From the NCBI GenBank assembly GCA_922989275.2, contig OV277859.1:87354198-87418197 (forward strand): a stretch of DNA of 64,000 bases, given 5' to 3'. The DNA comes from Gari tellinella. Taxonomy: Eukaryota; Mollusca; Bivalvia; Cardiida; Psammobiidae. Shown one piece after another: positions 1 to 9,327 of this stretch. The notes below the pieces were generated by a model. That model was not told the origin of the DNA, ran no database searches, and saw only the letters and a program-made list of their open reading frames with translations. The stretch's first letter is position 1. Each line of letters opens with the position of its first letter. A program made the position numbers and the translations under genes.

Positions 1-3
1 CCT

Positions 4-255
4 TTAAACCATAACCCCATAGTCTGTTTCTAGTTTTGACGACAGGTTACTACTTAAAGCAGGTTGAAAGTAAAGTAGAATGCGCCTTGAGGCACATTCT
101 GCTTTACTTTCAGTCTGTTTTAAGCTACCATCTGCTAGAAAATAGAAAATATTTCTGGTGATACATATTCATGACTGTATAATTTGGAACTATCTTGTTC
201 AGTGGAGGAATAAATTAGGGGCGTAAAAAGGGGTATTTATGGGGTAATGGGTTAA
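4..255. mobile_element. D-family TTAA MITE with core-2 palindrome
   Basis: TTAA at 4-7 and 252-255. The ends read TTAAACCATAACCCCATAG and, inverted, TTAACCCATTACCCCATAA. The central palindrome at 53-124 pairs CTTAAAGCAGGTTGAAAG with its complement. The TTAA target and CCC-type end suggest a piggyBac-mobilised non-autonomous element; no transposase is present. Confidence 0.85.
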
Positions 256-315
256 CTAACAGTGAACCGCTGTAAAGTACATGCACACGTGCCTGCACTA
301 TTTGTCATTTTGAAA

Positions 316-676
316 TACAGCGCTCCCTCTCTACAACAACACCCATTTGGAGATGAAGATCATGTATGTTGTTCGTATGGAGTTGTTATAGGGAGAAAAA
401 TTGGCTTACATTTGCAAAAGGCTTGAGTCCAGATCAGACGCCGCGAAATGCATTGTCTGATATGGATTCAAGCTATTTGTCACTCGTCATTATGTTTTAT
501 TCTTTTAAAATGTCCATTATGTGACTTTGAGAAAAACAGCAGACGATAATTGTCAGCAGACGATATTGCATCCGTGAAAAGGTAGGACATAATTGTTTTG
601 TTTGCGGAATAGCAGCAATCGTAGCTATAAGGAGGGAATTGTTGTTCAATGACTGTTGTAGGGAGGGAGCACTGCA
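316..676. mobile_element. F-family TA MITE, degenerate
   Basis: Left end TACAGCGCTCCCTCTCTACA, right end the approximate inverse, GTAGGGAGGGAGCACTG followed by CATA rather than TA. A decayed core 1 lies at 413-480 (arms share CCAGATCAGACGCCGCG only on the left). The motif GCAGACGATA occurs twice at 536-563, as in the intact F element at 15655. Confidence 0.75.
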
Positions 677-772
677 TAATGGTAAACACACCAGTAAATA
701 GTCAAAAATGGACTTACAAAAGATTACGAGTTCGGGTGGTAATTCTTGTTACAAATTCTTATCTAACATTTG

Positions 773-947
773 CAAACAGTTTGGATCCAGATCATACGCC
801 ACGTTACAATGCATGTGATCTGGATCCAATCTGTTTGTCATTCGTACTAATTTTTTCTTCAATTCTTAAAACCATAAAGCAGATTTTGAGGGTTTTTTGC
901 AGACGACAATTTTGAAGCAGACGACAATTCAGCATGATAAGGATTAA
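773..947. mobile_element. A-family relic, right half with degraded core 1
   Basis: Core 1 at 773-837 is recognisable (CAAACAGTTTGGATCCAGAT and TCTGGATCCAATCTGTTTG) but its centre is scrambled. Two GCAGACGACAAT motifs follow at 899-928, then TTAA at 944. The left terminus cannot be placed. Upstream, 693-716 resembles a short internal piece of family E (AATAGTCAAAAATGGACT). Confidence 0.65.
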
Positions 948-1336
948 ACGTAAAAGGGTGTCGCTTCCTTTCTTTTAATTTAAAAGCTTGAAATAGATTA
1001 AAATCATATCAAATGTAATACATCGCTCGTCAGATATTAAATGCTACACTCGGAACTGCCATTGGCGTTTCCATCTTTTAAATTTGATAGCTGTGTCAGT
1101 TTTCAATGAAATACGTATTCGCTTATATGCCGTCGAACTTGTTGGTTTTTAAAGTATTCAATCAAAAAACGACTAACACACATTTGTAATACCAGTGGTT
1201 GCTTAATTATGCAAAAAATGTTCAATATAGAAAGCTCCTATAAGTGTTTTCTTAATTACATTCGTCTTACGTTTAACAGACATTTATATTTCCTCAAAAC
1301 GTGGCTGCTAAGCACACGTTTGACTCACTACATGTA
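948..1336. other. AT-rich interval, nothing recognised
   Basis: No inverted-repeat element, RNA gene or coding pattern is visible. The stretch recurs in all four units with an 8-bp deletion in unit 4 near 51510. Confidence 0.6.
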
Positions 1337-1545
1337 TACAGTAAAACCTCTCTAATACGACCAGTAAAAAGAAGGCTAATTGATTGTATAGAATTCAGGT
1401 TACATCTTAAAGCAATGTGACAGTAAAACAGAAAGCTCCTAAAGGAGCTTTCTTTTTTACTGTAACCTTGCTTTAAGTGGTCACCTGTCAAAGACAGCTA
1501 AGAACTCGCACATGTTAGCTGTCGTAATAGAGAGGTTTTGCTGTA
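1337..1545. mobile_element. C-family TA MITE with core-2 palindrome
   Basis: TACAGTAAAACCTCTCTAAT at the left and the inverse of CAGCAAAACCTCTCTATTAC at the right, flanked by TA. The core at 1405-1477 pairs around CTCCTAAAGGAG. TA target and CAGT end are typical of Tc1/mariner/pogo-mobilised MITEs. Confidence 0.88.
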
Positions 1546-1607
1546 GTTTACATTAATCAGCTCATTAAGTTTATTGTTACTATGGCCATGTTATATCTGC
1601 ATTTCAG

Positions 1608-1790
1608 TACAGTACAACTTCTCTATTACGACCACAACTTGTGTATTATTAGGTGTTAACGGCAGGTGACTGCTTAAAGCAAGGTGACAGTAAATTAGAA
1701 ACCTCCTTTCTGTTTTACTGCTACGTGTACTTTGCTTTAAGCTGTCACATGCATGTCCATTAAAATAGATCGGATAATCGCGACGTGAGT
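1608..1790. mobile_element. C-family MITE, right end decayed
   Basis: Left end TACAGTACAACTTCTCTATT after a TA. The core-2 palindrome at 1673-1741 is asymmetric at its centre (ACCTCCTTTCTG). The right terminal repeat is not convincing beyond GATAATCGCGAC. Confidence 0.7.
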
Positions 1791-1812
1791 TTAGTTGTTT
1801 CCTAATTTTTCC

Positions 1813-1868
1813 CGCTTAGCCACGTTTAAATTTTGAAATACGGGTATTCTCGACTTTCCCGAACTCTG
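1813..1868. mobile_element. G-family relic (one arm)
   Basis: TAGCCACGTTTAAATTTTGA and the following bases match one arm of the intact G element at 16303-16505. The other arm and both ends are missing. Confidence 0.55.
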
Positions 1869-1870
1869 AT

Positions 1871-2088
1871 TACAGTGGAGAATATGTTATTTTTCCAAAC
1901 AAAGGCTTTTATGCCTGCAAACAGGTAATTCGAGGCGGTTGATCAGGTGCCAAACTGTTTGTAACTCAAATTAAAAGAAACAGTCAGAATTGTCAAAAAG
2001 TTGATATTTTCAACACTTTATTGTAATTGCGTTTGCTTGTCGTTTGCGCTTAAACGGGAAAGAATAATGTCTCCTCCGTTGTGTCGAA
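1871..2088. mobile_element. B-family TA MITE, diverged
   Basis: Left end TACAGTGGAGAATATGTTAT; right end GGGAAAGAATAATGTCTCCT is its approximate inverse. The centre keeps only part of core 1 (GCAAACAGG, then TTGATCAGGTGCCAAACTG). Confidence 0.75.
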
Positions 2089-2290
2089 TTTCAATACGGA
2101 TAAGTTTGACGAAATGAAATCAGGTTATCAATGTTCGACTGTAAATGCCATTTCCAAATGTAGCATTTTTTAACTTTATCCCAATTGTCTCAAATCAAAA
2201 CACAATTGGATTGTGTATGACAAGCAAGGATTTCGCTAGGTTTATAGGCTTAAATAGCAGACGCTCGTAAAATCACAGTCAAAATTCAAT

Positions 2291-2540
2291 TTAACCCTTT
2301 CACCACATTGGCGTCGCAAAAAGTCGACATTGCAAACAGTTTGGATCCAGATCAGACGCCGCGTCACGCGGCGTCTGATCAGGATCCAAACTGTTTGACA
2401 CTCGTGTCGTTATTTCGTAAGTAATAATAAATTAAATCTAACTTTTGCAATGATCTGCAGACACCAATTTTGAAGCAGACGACAATAAGCAGATGAAGGG
2501 GTAAAACTCTCACGATTAATTTGGCGCTGAAAGGGTTTAA
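2291..2540. mobile_element. A-family TTAA MITE with core 1
   Basis: Starts TTAACCCTTTCACCACATTG. Core 1 at 2333-2397 is almost perfectly palindromic. GCAGACACCAAT and GCAGACGACAAT follow at 2457-2487. Two possible right ends exist: GAAGGGGTAAAA near 2505 (TTAA mutated) and GCTGAAAGGGTTTAA at 2526-2540. The second is preferred because it retains TTAA. Confidence 0.78.
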
Positions 2541-2655
2541 CCCTTCTCTTGTTAATTGGCATGGTACTGGCCTTTGCAAACTGTTTAGATCTAGATCAAA
2601 CGCTGAGTGCTTCATTGACTTACCAGAATTCCAAACTGTTTGCAGCCCAGTTTGA
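2537..2655. mobile_element. A-family relic abutting the previous element
   Basis: Begins TTAACCCTTCTC sharing the TTAA of its neighbour. A decayed core 1 lies at 2576-2645 (GCAAACTGTTTAGATCTAGA ... CCAAACTGTTTGC). No right end is seen. Units 2-4 have GTTTACCC here, one base shorter, which destroys the shared TTAA. Confidence 0.5.
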
Positions 2656-2907
2656 TATAGTGCATCTTCAATTAGAATGGAAAATTAACGTTTTTCAATT
2701 AGATAACATGATTGGTTTTAGCAATTTAATCATGTACACAGACGTGTGGTTTGTAAGAATTATACGAAAAAAACACAATGTTGAATAAGAACTGCTAAAA
2801 ACATTTTAAAACAAGTTGTATTTGGAAAAAAAATCTTCTGGATCTATATATGTGTGCTTAAAAATGGCCTTTCATTCATTGTTGTTTTAAAGTGACAATC
2901 GGGATGT

Positions 2908-2952
2908 CAAACAGTTTAGATCGGGATGAGATTATGAGATCCAAACTGTTTG
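2908..2952. repeat. Collapsed core-1 palindrome
   Basis: CAAACAGTTTAGATCGGGAT followed closely by GATCCAAACTGTTTG. The two outer arms survive and the GACGCCG centre is gone. No element ends could be assigned. Confidence 0.6.
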
Positions 2953-3063
2953 TAAAATTCACCTCAATATATGTAATTAACAGGAGAATATTTATACCAA
3001 AACTGACTTAAATGCCTCACTGAAATAATCTGCAATATACGTCATTGAAATAACTTTCACAGA

Positions 3064-3275
3064 ACAGGGAAGAAAACTTTATAATCCCCAACAAACGCAT
3101 TTATGTTAAAAATATTATATGCTCATTGCAAGCAGTCAAGCGCCTTGGAGCTAGGTCAGACGCCGGGTAACCAGGCTTCGGATCAGGTTCCAAACCTTTT
3201 GCCACTCAGGTCAAACTATTTTTCTATTATACGTTTGTATTTTAACGGGAAAAGAATAACGTCTTCTCCACTGTA
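3064..3275. mobile_element. B-family TA MITE, diverged
   Basis: The right end (AAAAGAATAACGTCTTCTCC then ACTGTA) is well kept. The left end (ACAGGGAAGAAAACTTTATA) is degraded. The core at 3127-3200 keeps GGTCAGACGCCGGGT and CCAGGCTTCGGATC. Confidence 0.72.
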
Positions 3276-3524
3276 GCTTCGATGAAATGCAAATTAAACA
3301 AACAAGACAATGCCATGTTTGAATCTTATAGATGGGGGATCTGACAGGCAATTCGTCAAATGCGTCAATGATTAACATGAGCACGTATCTACGCCGTGTA
3401 CTATTAACGTGCAATCACCGATTAAATCTTTCTCTGGGTATCGACAGGGCTCCAGAGAGTAAAAAGGGAGTAAACTGAACAAATTCAACATTTTTTCACT
3501 CATTTCAGCATCAACTCCTATGGT

Positions 3525-3575
3525 GTTACTACTCATTAGAATCGTCTCGAAGAGGCGATTCTAATGAGTAGTAAC
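3525..3575. repeat. 51-bp palindrome H
   Basis: Perfect 20-bp arms (GTTACTACTCATTAGAATCG and complement) around an 11-bp near-symmetric spacer containing TCTCGAAGAGG. The centre GAATCGTCTCGAAGAGGCGA resembles the centre of element I at 13857-13886. The element carrying it was not delimited. Confidence 0.8.
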
Positions 3576-4005
3576 AACATAGGGTTTAATGCAGAAATAA
3601 AGATTTTAAATTTTGAAATACTCTCCTTATCTGGAGCTCTGTATCGAAAAATGTCGTCTACTTTTATTTCAAAATTGAAGATTTCGGCATTTAGAAATGA
3701 GTATGTGTTTCAAATAGTTTGGAACTTGATCAGACGTCGAGTTACGGAAAATGTAATTGTACTCGATGATGTGAATTCAATGATTGAAATATAAAGCAAA
3801 TGCCCAATGTGTTCCGGATTGCACAATCTATATGTAGCTTAAACATACATCAAAGCTTCTGAACCATTCAAAACTAAGAAAAAAAAGTTTAATTTTAGTT
3901 TGATTACGGAGGCATAGTGTGCTCAGCCATTTCTATTGATAGTCGTTTACAAAGCTCGCCGCTTAATGCAGAACAACATTAATGTAGAAAACATGTTCTA
4001 TGAGC

Positions 4006-4256
4006 TACAGTGGAGAAAACGTTATTCTTTCCCGTTTAAACGTAAACGAAACGCAAACGCAGTGTATTAAAATGGGTAAAATGACAACTTTTTGACAATT
4101 TTGACGACTCATTTTAAACAGAGTGGCAAACAGTTTGAAGCCTGATCACACGCCGGGTTTCCCGGCGTCTGATCTAGCTCCAAACTGTTTGCAATGGAAA
4201 TAATAGTTTAAGCGTAAACGCGTTTATTGGGAAAGAATAACGTTTTCTCCACTGTA
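4006..4256. mobile_element. B-family TA MITE, best-preserved copy
   Basis: TACAGTGGAGAAAACGTTAT at the left is matched by the exact inverse at the right, with TA on both sides, 251 bp in all. Inner inverted TTTAAACG motifs follow. The core at 4136-4192 has arms GCAAACAGTTTG...GACGCCGGG around a TTT centre. This is core 1 inside a Tc1/mariner-like shell. Confidence 0.9.
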
Positions 4257-4464
4257 TGTATAATTATCACTTTGTTTAACCCTTTGAACCCTAGTCCCGC
4301 ATATAGGCGTGCTTTTCAAACAGTGTACTTGTGAATAGTACACTTGTCCTATGCAAACAGTGAAGACCCTGATCAGAGGGCTCCTAAAGGAGCCCTCTGA
4401 TCAGGGTCTTCACTGTTTGTCACAATGCCAAACATTGACAAAAACAACCCTTAAAAGTCAGCAT

Positions 4465-5181
4465 TAGGGACTATTTTTAGCAAAATCACTGGATTGCGTC
4501 CCTTAAAGACCTAGTAAAGAAGCCGAAATACGCATTGTGGTTTTCTCCCTTTATTTCAATACAGGACAGATAATATATCCTTTCGCATGGCAGTTTTATG
4601 ATACCGCGCAATTAAACGCACCAGGGGGTCACCCGATGATAATGCTATGGTCGGTAATTTCCGTAGGATTAACGAGTGTAACAGTTTGAAATCATGAAAT
4701 ATAGTGTAATTCAACTTAAAACATACTGTACAAGACACTAATCTATTTTTCTGAAATTTATATCATTAGAAAGAGCAATGTTTTCTCAATTTACCCATAA
4801 CGGGGCGGATATTTGATTTTGATAAATAAATTGCTTTTAAGATCCAAGAAAGGTACACCACTCCCACTTTTTTGCATATTCGTATAAGAATATATAGGCA
4901 GCACTTTACTGTTTAAATAATCAAAAAAATACTGTTGAAGATGAAATATTATCTTAAAACAAAATATACCATCATAAAGTGTAGATTTAGACCATTCAAC
5001 TCATAACGGGGCGGATATTGTGATTTGAACAATAATGGTTTTATTGCAGTTACAAAAAAATTCGTCATATATTCTATGTAACCTAAATAGATGACTTCTT
5101 GCTGGAAAGTCGCTATCGGCTTATTTTTCAAGGGGAGTAGCTCCCTCGATTAAGCCAGGCATTTCACAAAAATAGTCCCTA
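4465..5181. mobile_element. 717-bp TA-flanked inverted-repeat element
   Basis: TAGGGACTATTTTT at 4465-4478 is exactly inverted at 5168-5181. TA could be the duplicated target. Inside, a motif with CATAACGGGGCGGATATT occurs at about 4796 and again near 5000. No coding potential is visible. A pair of short 14-bp repeats can arise by chance, so the element call is tentative. Confidence 0.5.
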
Positions 5182-5351
5182 TTGGAGGCTGACAACTCAG
5201 CTCCATGAAACCATCACTGATGAGTACGTTTTCACTTGTATTTACAAACAGATCGGACCCAGATCGGAGGCTGAGTAACATTGGATAATGCATTAAGGAA
5301 AAAATCTGGAGGAGTAAGTGAAGACTCATGTCAGAGAAATCCTACAAGAAT

Positions 5352-5412
5352 GCAGTATAGACCCTTATTAGACCGCTCAAGGAGCTGTCTGAACAGGGTA
5401 TATACTGTTTTT
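5352..5412. repeat. Degenerate core-3 palindrome
   Basis: CAGTATAGACCCTTATTAGA pairs imperfectly with CTGAACAGGGTATATACTG around a CTCAAGGAG centre. Its parent E-like element is otherwise unrecognisable. Confidence 0.55.
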
Positions 5413-5483
5413 AAACAGCGTCAATATACCCCAATAACAGAAAGGCTAGGTTTTATTTGATGAAAACTAATGTCAAACAATTC

Positions 5484-7530
5484 GGATTCTCAGAATCACG
5501 GTGTCTGATCAGAATCCACACTATTTTTCCCTTTCATGATCAAATTTATCGTGAGGCTTTTTACCCATTCAACGCCAAATTGTCGTCTGCTTCAATATTA
5601 CTGTATGCAATGTTACGTGGCGTCTGATCAGGATCACAACTGTTTGCAAATGCGTTTTATGACGTTATTGAGAGTCGAAGGGCTATTCTCAGAATCACGG
5701 TGTCTGATCAGTACCCACACTATTTCTCCCTTTCAGAATCATATTGATCGTGAGATTTTTCACCCCCCCCCACCCCCTTCCACACCAAATTGTCGTCTGA
5801 TTCAATATTTCTGTATGCAATGTCGCTTCAAATTTAGAATAAAGGCAGTATAACTGACGTCATTTCAAAACAAGTGGTAAACAGTTTTGATCCTGATCAA
5901 ACGCCGCGTAACGCGGCGTTTGATCAGGATTAAAACAGTTTGCAAATGCGCTTTCTGACGTTATTGAGATTGGAAGGGCTAGTCTCAGCATCACGGTGTC
6001 TGATCAGTACCCACACTATTTATATCTTTCATGATCAAATTTATCGTGAGGTTTTTAACCCCTTTACCGCCAAATTGTCGTCTGCTTCAATATCACTTTC
6101 TACAATGTCGTTTCAAAGTTAGAGATAATGCAGTATATCTGACGTTATTTCAAACAAGTGGCAACCAGTTTTGATCCTGATCAAACGCCGCGTCAGGCGG
6201 CGTCTGATCAGGATCAAAACTGTTTGCAATTGTGCTTTATGACTTTTATGAGAGCGGAAGGGCTATTCTCAGAATCACGGTTTCTGAGCAGTATCCACAC
6301 TATTTCTCCTTTTCATGATCAAATTTATCGTGAGGTTTTTAACCCCTTTACCGCCAAATTGTCGTCTGCTTCAATATTACTTTCTACAATGTCGTTTCAA
6401 AGTAAATGATAAGGCAGTATATCTGACGTTATTTCAAACAAGTGGCAACCAGTTTTGGTCCTGATCAAACGCCGCGTCAGACGGCGTCTGATCAGGATCA
6501 AAACTGTTTGCAATTGTGCTTTATGACTTTTTTGAGAGCGGAAGGGCTATTCTCAGAATCACGGTATCTGAGCAGTATCCACACTATTTCTCCTTTTCAT
6601 GATCAAATTTATCGTGAGGTTTTTAACCCCTTTACCGCCAAATTGTCGTCTGCTTCAATATTACTTTCTTCAATGTCGTTTCAAAGTTAGAGATAAGGCA
6701 GTATATCTGACGTTATTTCAAACAAGTGGCAACCAGTTTTGATCCTGATCAAACGCCGCGTCAGGCGGCGTCTGATCAAGATCAAAACTGTTTGCAATTG
6801 TGCTTTATGACTTTTTTGAGAGCGGAAGAGCTATTCTCAGAATCACGGTATCTGAGCAGTATCCACACTATTTCTCTTTTTCATGATCAAATTTATCGTG
6901 AGGATTTTAACCCCTTTACCGCCAAATTGTCGTCTGCTTCAATATTACTTTCTACAATGTCGTTTCAAAGTAAGAGATAAGGCAGTATATCTGACGTTAT
7001 TTCAAACAAGTGGCAACCAGTTTTGATCCTGATCAAACGCCGCGTCAGGCGGCGTCTGATCATGATCAAAACTGTTTGCAATTGTGCTTTATGACTTTTT
7101 TGAGAGCGGAAGGGCTATTCTCAGAATCACGGTATCTGAGCAGTATCCACACTATTTCTCCTTTTCATGATCAAATTTATCGTGAGGTTTTTAACCCCTT
7201 TACCGCCAAATTGTCGTCTGCTTCAATATTACTTTCTACAATGTCGTTTCAAAGTTAGAATTAAGGCTGTATATCTGACGTTATTTCAAAGAAAGTGGCA
7301 GGCAGTTTTGATCTGGATCAAAACTATTTGCAATTGTACTTTATGACTTTTTTGAGAGTGGAAGGGCTATTCTCAGAATCACGGTATCTGATCAGTTTCC
7401 ACACTATTTCTCCCTTTCATGATAAATTTATCGTGAGGTTTTTACTCCCCCCCCCCTTTTTCTGCCAAATTGTCGTCTGCATCAATATAACTGTCTGCAA
7501 TGCCGTTTCAAAACAAGTGGCAAACAGCGT
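5484..7530. repeat. Tandem array, about 284-bp unit, derived from a core-1 element
   Basis: The marker TTCTCAGAATCACGG or a close variant recurs at 5487, 5686, 5982, 6266, 6550, 6834, 7118 and 7370. The middle four spacings are 284 bp; the outer copies are irregular. Each unit contains a core-1-like palindrome (TTTTGATCCTGATCAAACGC then GGCGGCGTCTGATCAGGATC) and half of an A-type end (TTAACCCCTTTACCGCC, TTGTCGTCTGCTTCAAT). Outer copies have poly-C tracts at 5762-5778 and 7447-7457 that vary in length between macro units. The in-frame small ORFs here reflect the repeat and are not genes. Confidence 0.9.
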
Positions 7531-7670
7531 CAAACAGCTTGTCCTTAAATACAGTGTAATCATAAGGAGTGCAATTGTCCTACTCGGTATACGCGCTTCG
7601 CGGAGTCTGATCAGGATCCAAACTATATACAAATTACTAGTGTATTCGGAGTAATGCAGAGAATGTAGTT
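7527..7670. mobile_element. Core-1 relic downstream of the array
   Basis: CAAACAGCTTGTCC at 7533 and GTCTGATCAGGATCCAAACT near 7606 suggest a stretched, decayed core; GAATGTAGTTAAC may be an old right end. Weakly supported. Confidence 0.4.
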
Positions 7671-7889
7671 AACACGTTGAATCGCCGATTATATCCGTCC
7701 TCCAAATACAGAGTGCATGTCGTATTAAGTGTCATTAGGGATGAACGGTTAAACAGGCCATTATTATAAGCGGCATTCAACTGGAAACATTAGATTTTGA
7801 ATTTTTCTCATACAGCCACGTTAGTATTCAATGCGCAAAAGCAACTGCGATATACATTGCTAATTTTAGATATGTCTGTGGAGGCGATT

Positions 7890-8108
7890 TCAATCCTTTG
7901 TCTGCTGTATCGCGACTTTGCTGGTTTTTGCAAAAAGTTTGGTTCCAGATCAGACGTCACGTAACTCGGCGTCTTCTTTGGATCCAAGCTGCTTGATACT
8001 CGTCTTTTGATTTGTTTAATTCAAAAATGTATAAATCTACATTCAACACATTTTACAGACGATAATTTCAAAGCACACGATTTTACAGCAAAATAACTTA
8101 AGGGTCAA
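7890..8108. mobile_element. A-family MITE, decayed
   Basis: TCAATCCTTTGTCTGCTGTA and CGCGACTTTG resemble the start of the intact copy at 45126 (TTAACCCTTTGCCTGCTGG). A degraded core 1 lies at 7930-7995, then CAGACGATAATTTC, and the right end is CTTAAGGGTCAA. Confidence 0.7.
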
Positions 8109-8204
8109 GTTGCAGGTGCTTACAGGGGTGTAGTGTCATATATATTTGCCACCTACTCTTATCTCCTTAGAAAAGCAGAACGGATACCACATATGTCAAT
8201 TACA

Positions 8205-8391
8205 TACAGTAAACCCCCTATATTACGACCAATGAATTATGTCATGCATAACAGCTGGCTACTTAACGCAGGGTGAAAGTAGGAACCTTTAGGAGCTTTC
8301 TCTTTTGATTTCGTATTGCGTTAAGCTGAAACATGTCATTCATACAAGCCACTGACCTTCCTTTTAGTGGTCGTAATAGAGGAGTTATATG
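8205..8391. mobile_element. C-family TA MITE, diverged
   Basis: TACAGTAAACCCCCTATATT at the left; GTGGTCGTAATAGAGGAGTT at the right, final CAGT lost. The core-2 palindrome at 8262-8325 is eroded. Confidence 0.75.
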
Positions 8392-8787
8392 GTATTTATT
8401 TACACCAATCAAACAAAGTCTCCGTAGAAAATACAACCCGGAGAGACCATGTACTTTTATAACCACTAAAAGCAAATACATAGACGTCAATTTGGTTTGA
8501 AATGAACAACAATTCATACGTTTCATAACTGGAAGACGAAAACAGCCATTTTTTCAAACAGACGTATAGGTAGGGTATTCACTATTTCATTATAAATACT
8601 AAGGGAAGTTTTACAATGTTCACTGCTCCCTCTCCTTCCGAAATGGACTAGACTAAAATGGAAACTGGAATTGTTTATTTAAAGTTTCAGGGAGGAAAGA
8701 GTTAAGGACTGGTGGGCAAGTAGAATAAGTGTTTAGGGCTGAACATTCCTCCAGTTTTCAGAAACCCCAGCTTATCTGAGACCCGGG

Positions 8788-8997
8788 CTTTCGTTTCATC
8801 TAAACGGGAAAGAATACTAGTTTCTACTAAATCCCCAATATACCTAGCAAAACTGTTCCAAATGCGTTTGTACATTGGAGAATGCGTTATTCTTCCCCAG
8901 TAAACGCATCAAGTTATGTTATTTAAAACCCTATTCATTGCATACAATTTGGATCCAGATGAGACGCCGGGTAAAATTGTTTGCCACTCAAATTAAG
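8788..8997. mobile_element. Two overlapping B-family relics
   Basis: A right end (CTAAACGGGAAAGAATACTA, 8798 on) is followed at 8873 by a left end (ACATTGGAGAATGCGTTATT) and a collapsed core (ATTTGGATCCAGATGAGACG then AAATTGTTTGCC) near 8945-8982. They appear to be pieces of two elements or one rearranged copy. Confidence 0.55.
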
Positions 8998-9327
8998 ATA
9001 AGTCGCCAGAGTTTTCCAAAAGCTGCCTCTCTTTCCATTTTTGCATTGCTATTTATTACGTTTTATTTCAAAATTTGCAATATAAATAGACAATGCAGCA
9101 AAATTAAAGTTTATGATAGATCAATAACGGGAAACTAGTGCATTGTGGTCCTGATGAATTTACTTAACATACAATGTATTCAACCCTAGCGACGAGTATA
9201 CTCGTCATTTACAAACAGTGTACCTGTGCTGATTACACTTGTCCTGTGCAAACAATGTAGACCCTGATCAGAGGGTTCCTTAAGGAGCCCTTTGATCAGG
9301 GTCTACACTTTTTGTTATTTTGAAATA

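Larger units (their letters stand above)
4276..8705. mobile_element. E-family TTAA MITE split by a 4.2-kb insertion
   Basis: The left part at 4276-4463 begins TTAACCCTTTGAACCCTAG and contains core 3 at 4354-4419, a 66-bp palindrome with GTGAAGACCC arms. The right part at 8641-8705 has AAATGGACTAGAC and GTTTCAGGGAGG and ends in TTAA. Together they make about 253 bp, close to intact E copies at 57815 and 55473. The roughly 4.18 kb between them holds several other elements and a tandem array. Which insertion split E is unresolved. Confidence 0.7.

Noticed and set aside
6158..7258. Series of 82-84-codon ORFs with similar sequence (MATSFDPDQTPRQ...)
   Set aside because: They are translations of the 284-bp array unit: palindrome plus A-type end. 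Period and boundaries follow the DNA repeat, and stops fall at the same DNA position. No coding signal remains once the repeat is accounted for.
5484..7530. CRISPR array
   Set aside because: Units are 284 bp, repeat along their whole length without unique spacers, and the DNA is eukaryotic in character.
4276..8705. Unit 4 simply deleted 4.4 kb of unit
   Set aside because: The junction is not a plain deletion. A complete TTAA-flanked D element sits exactly between the TTAA sites that bound the E element in the other units.
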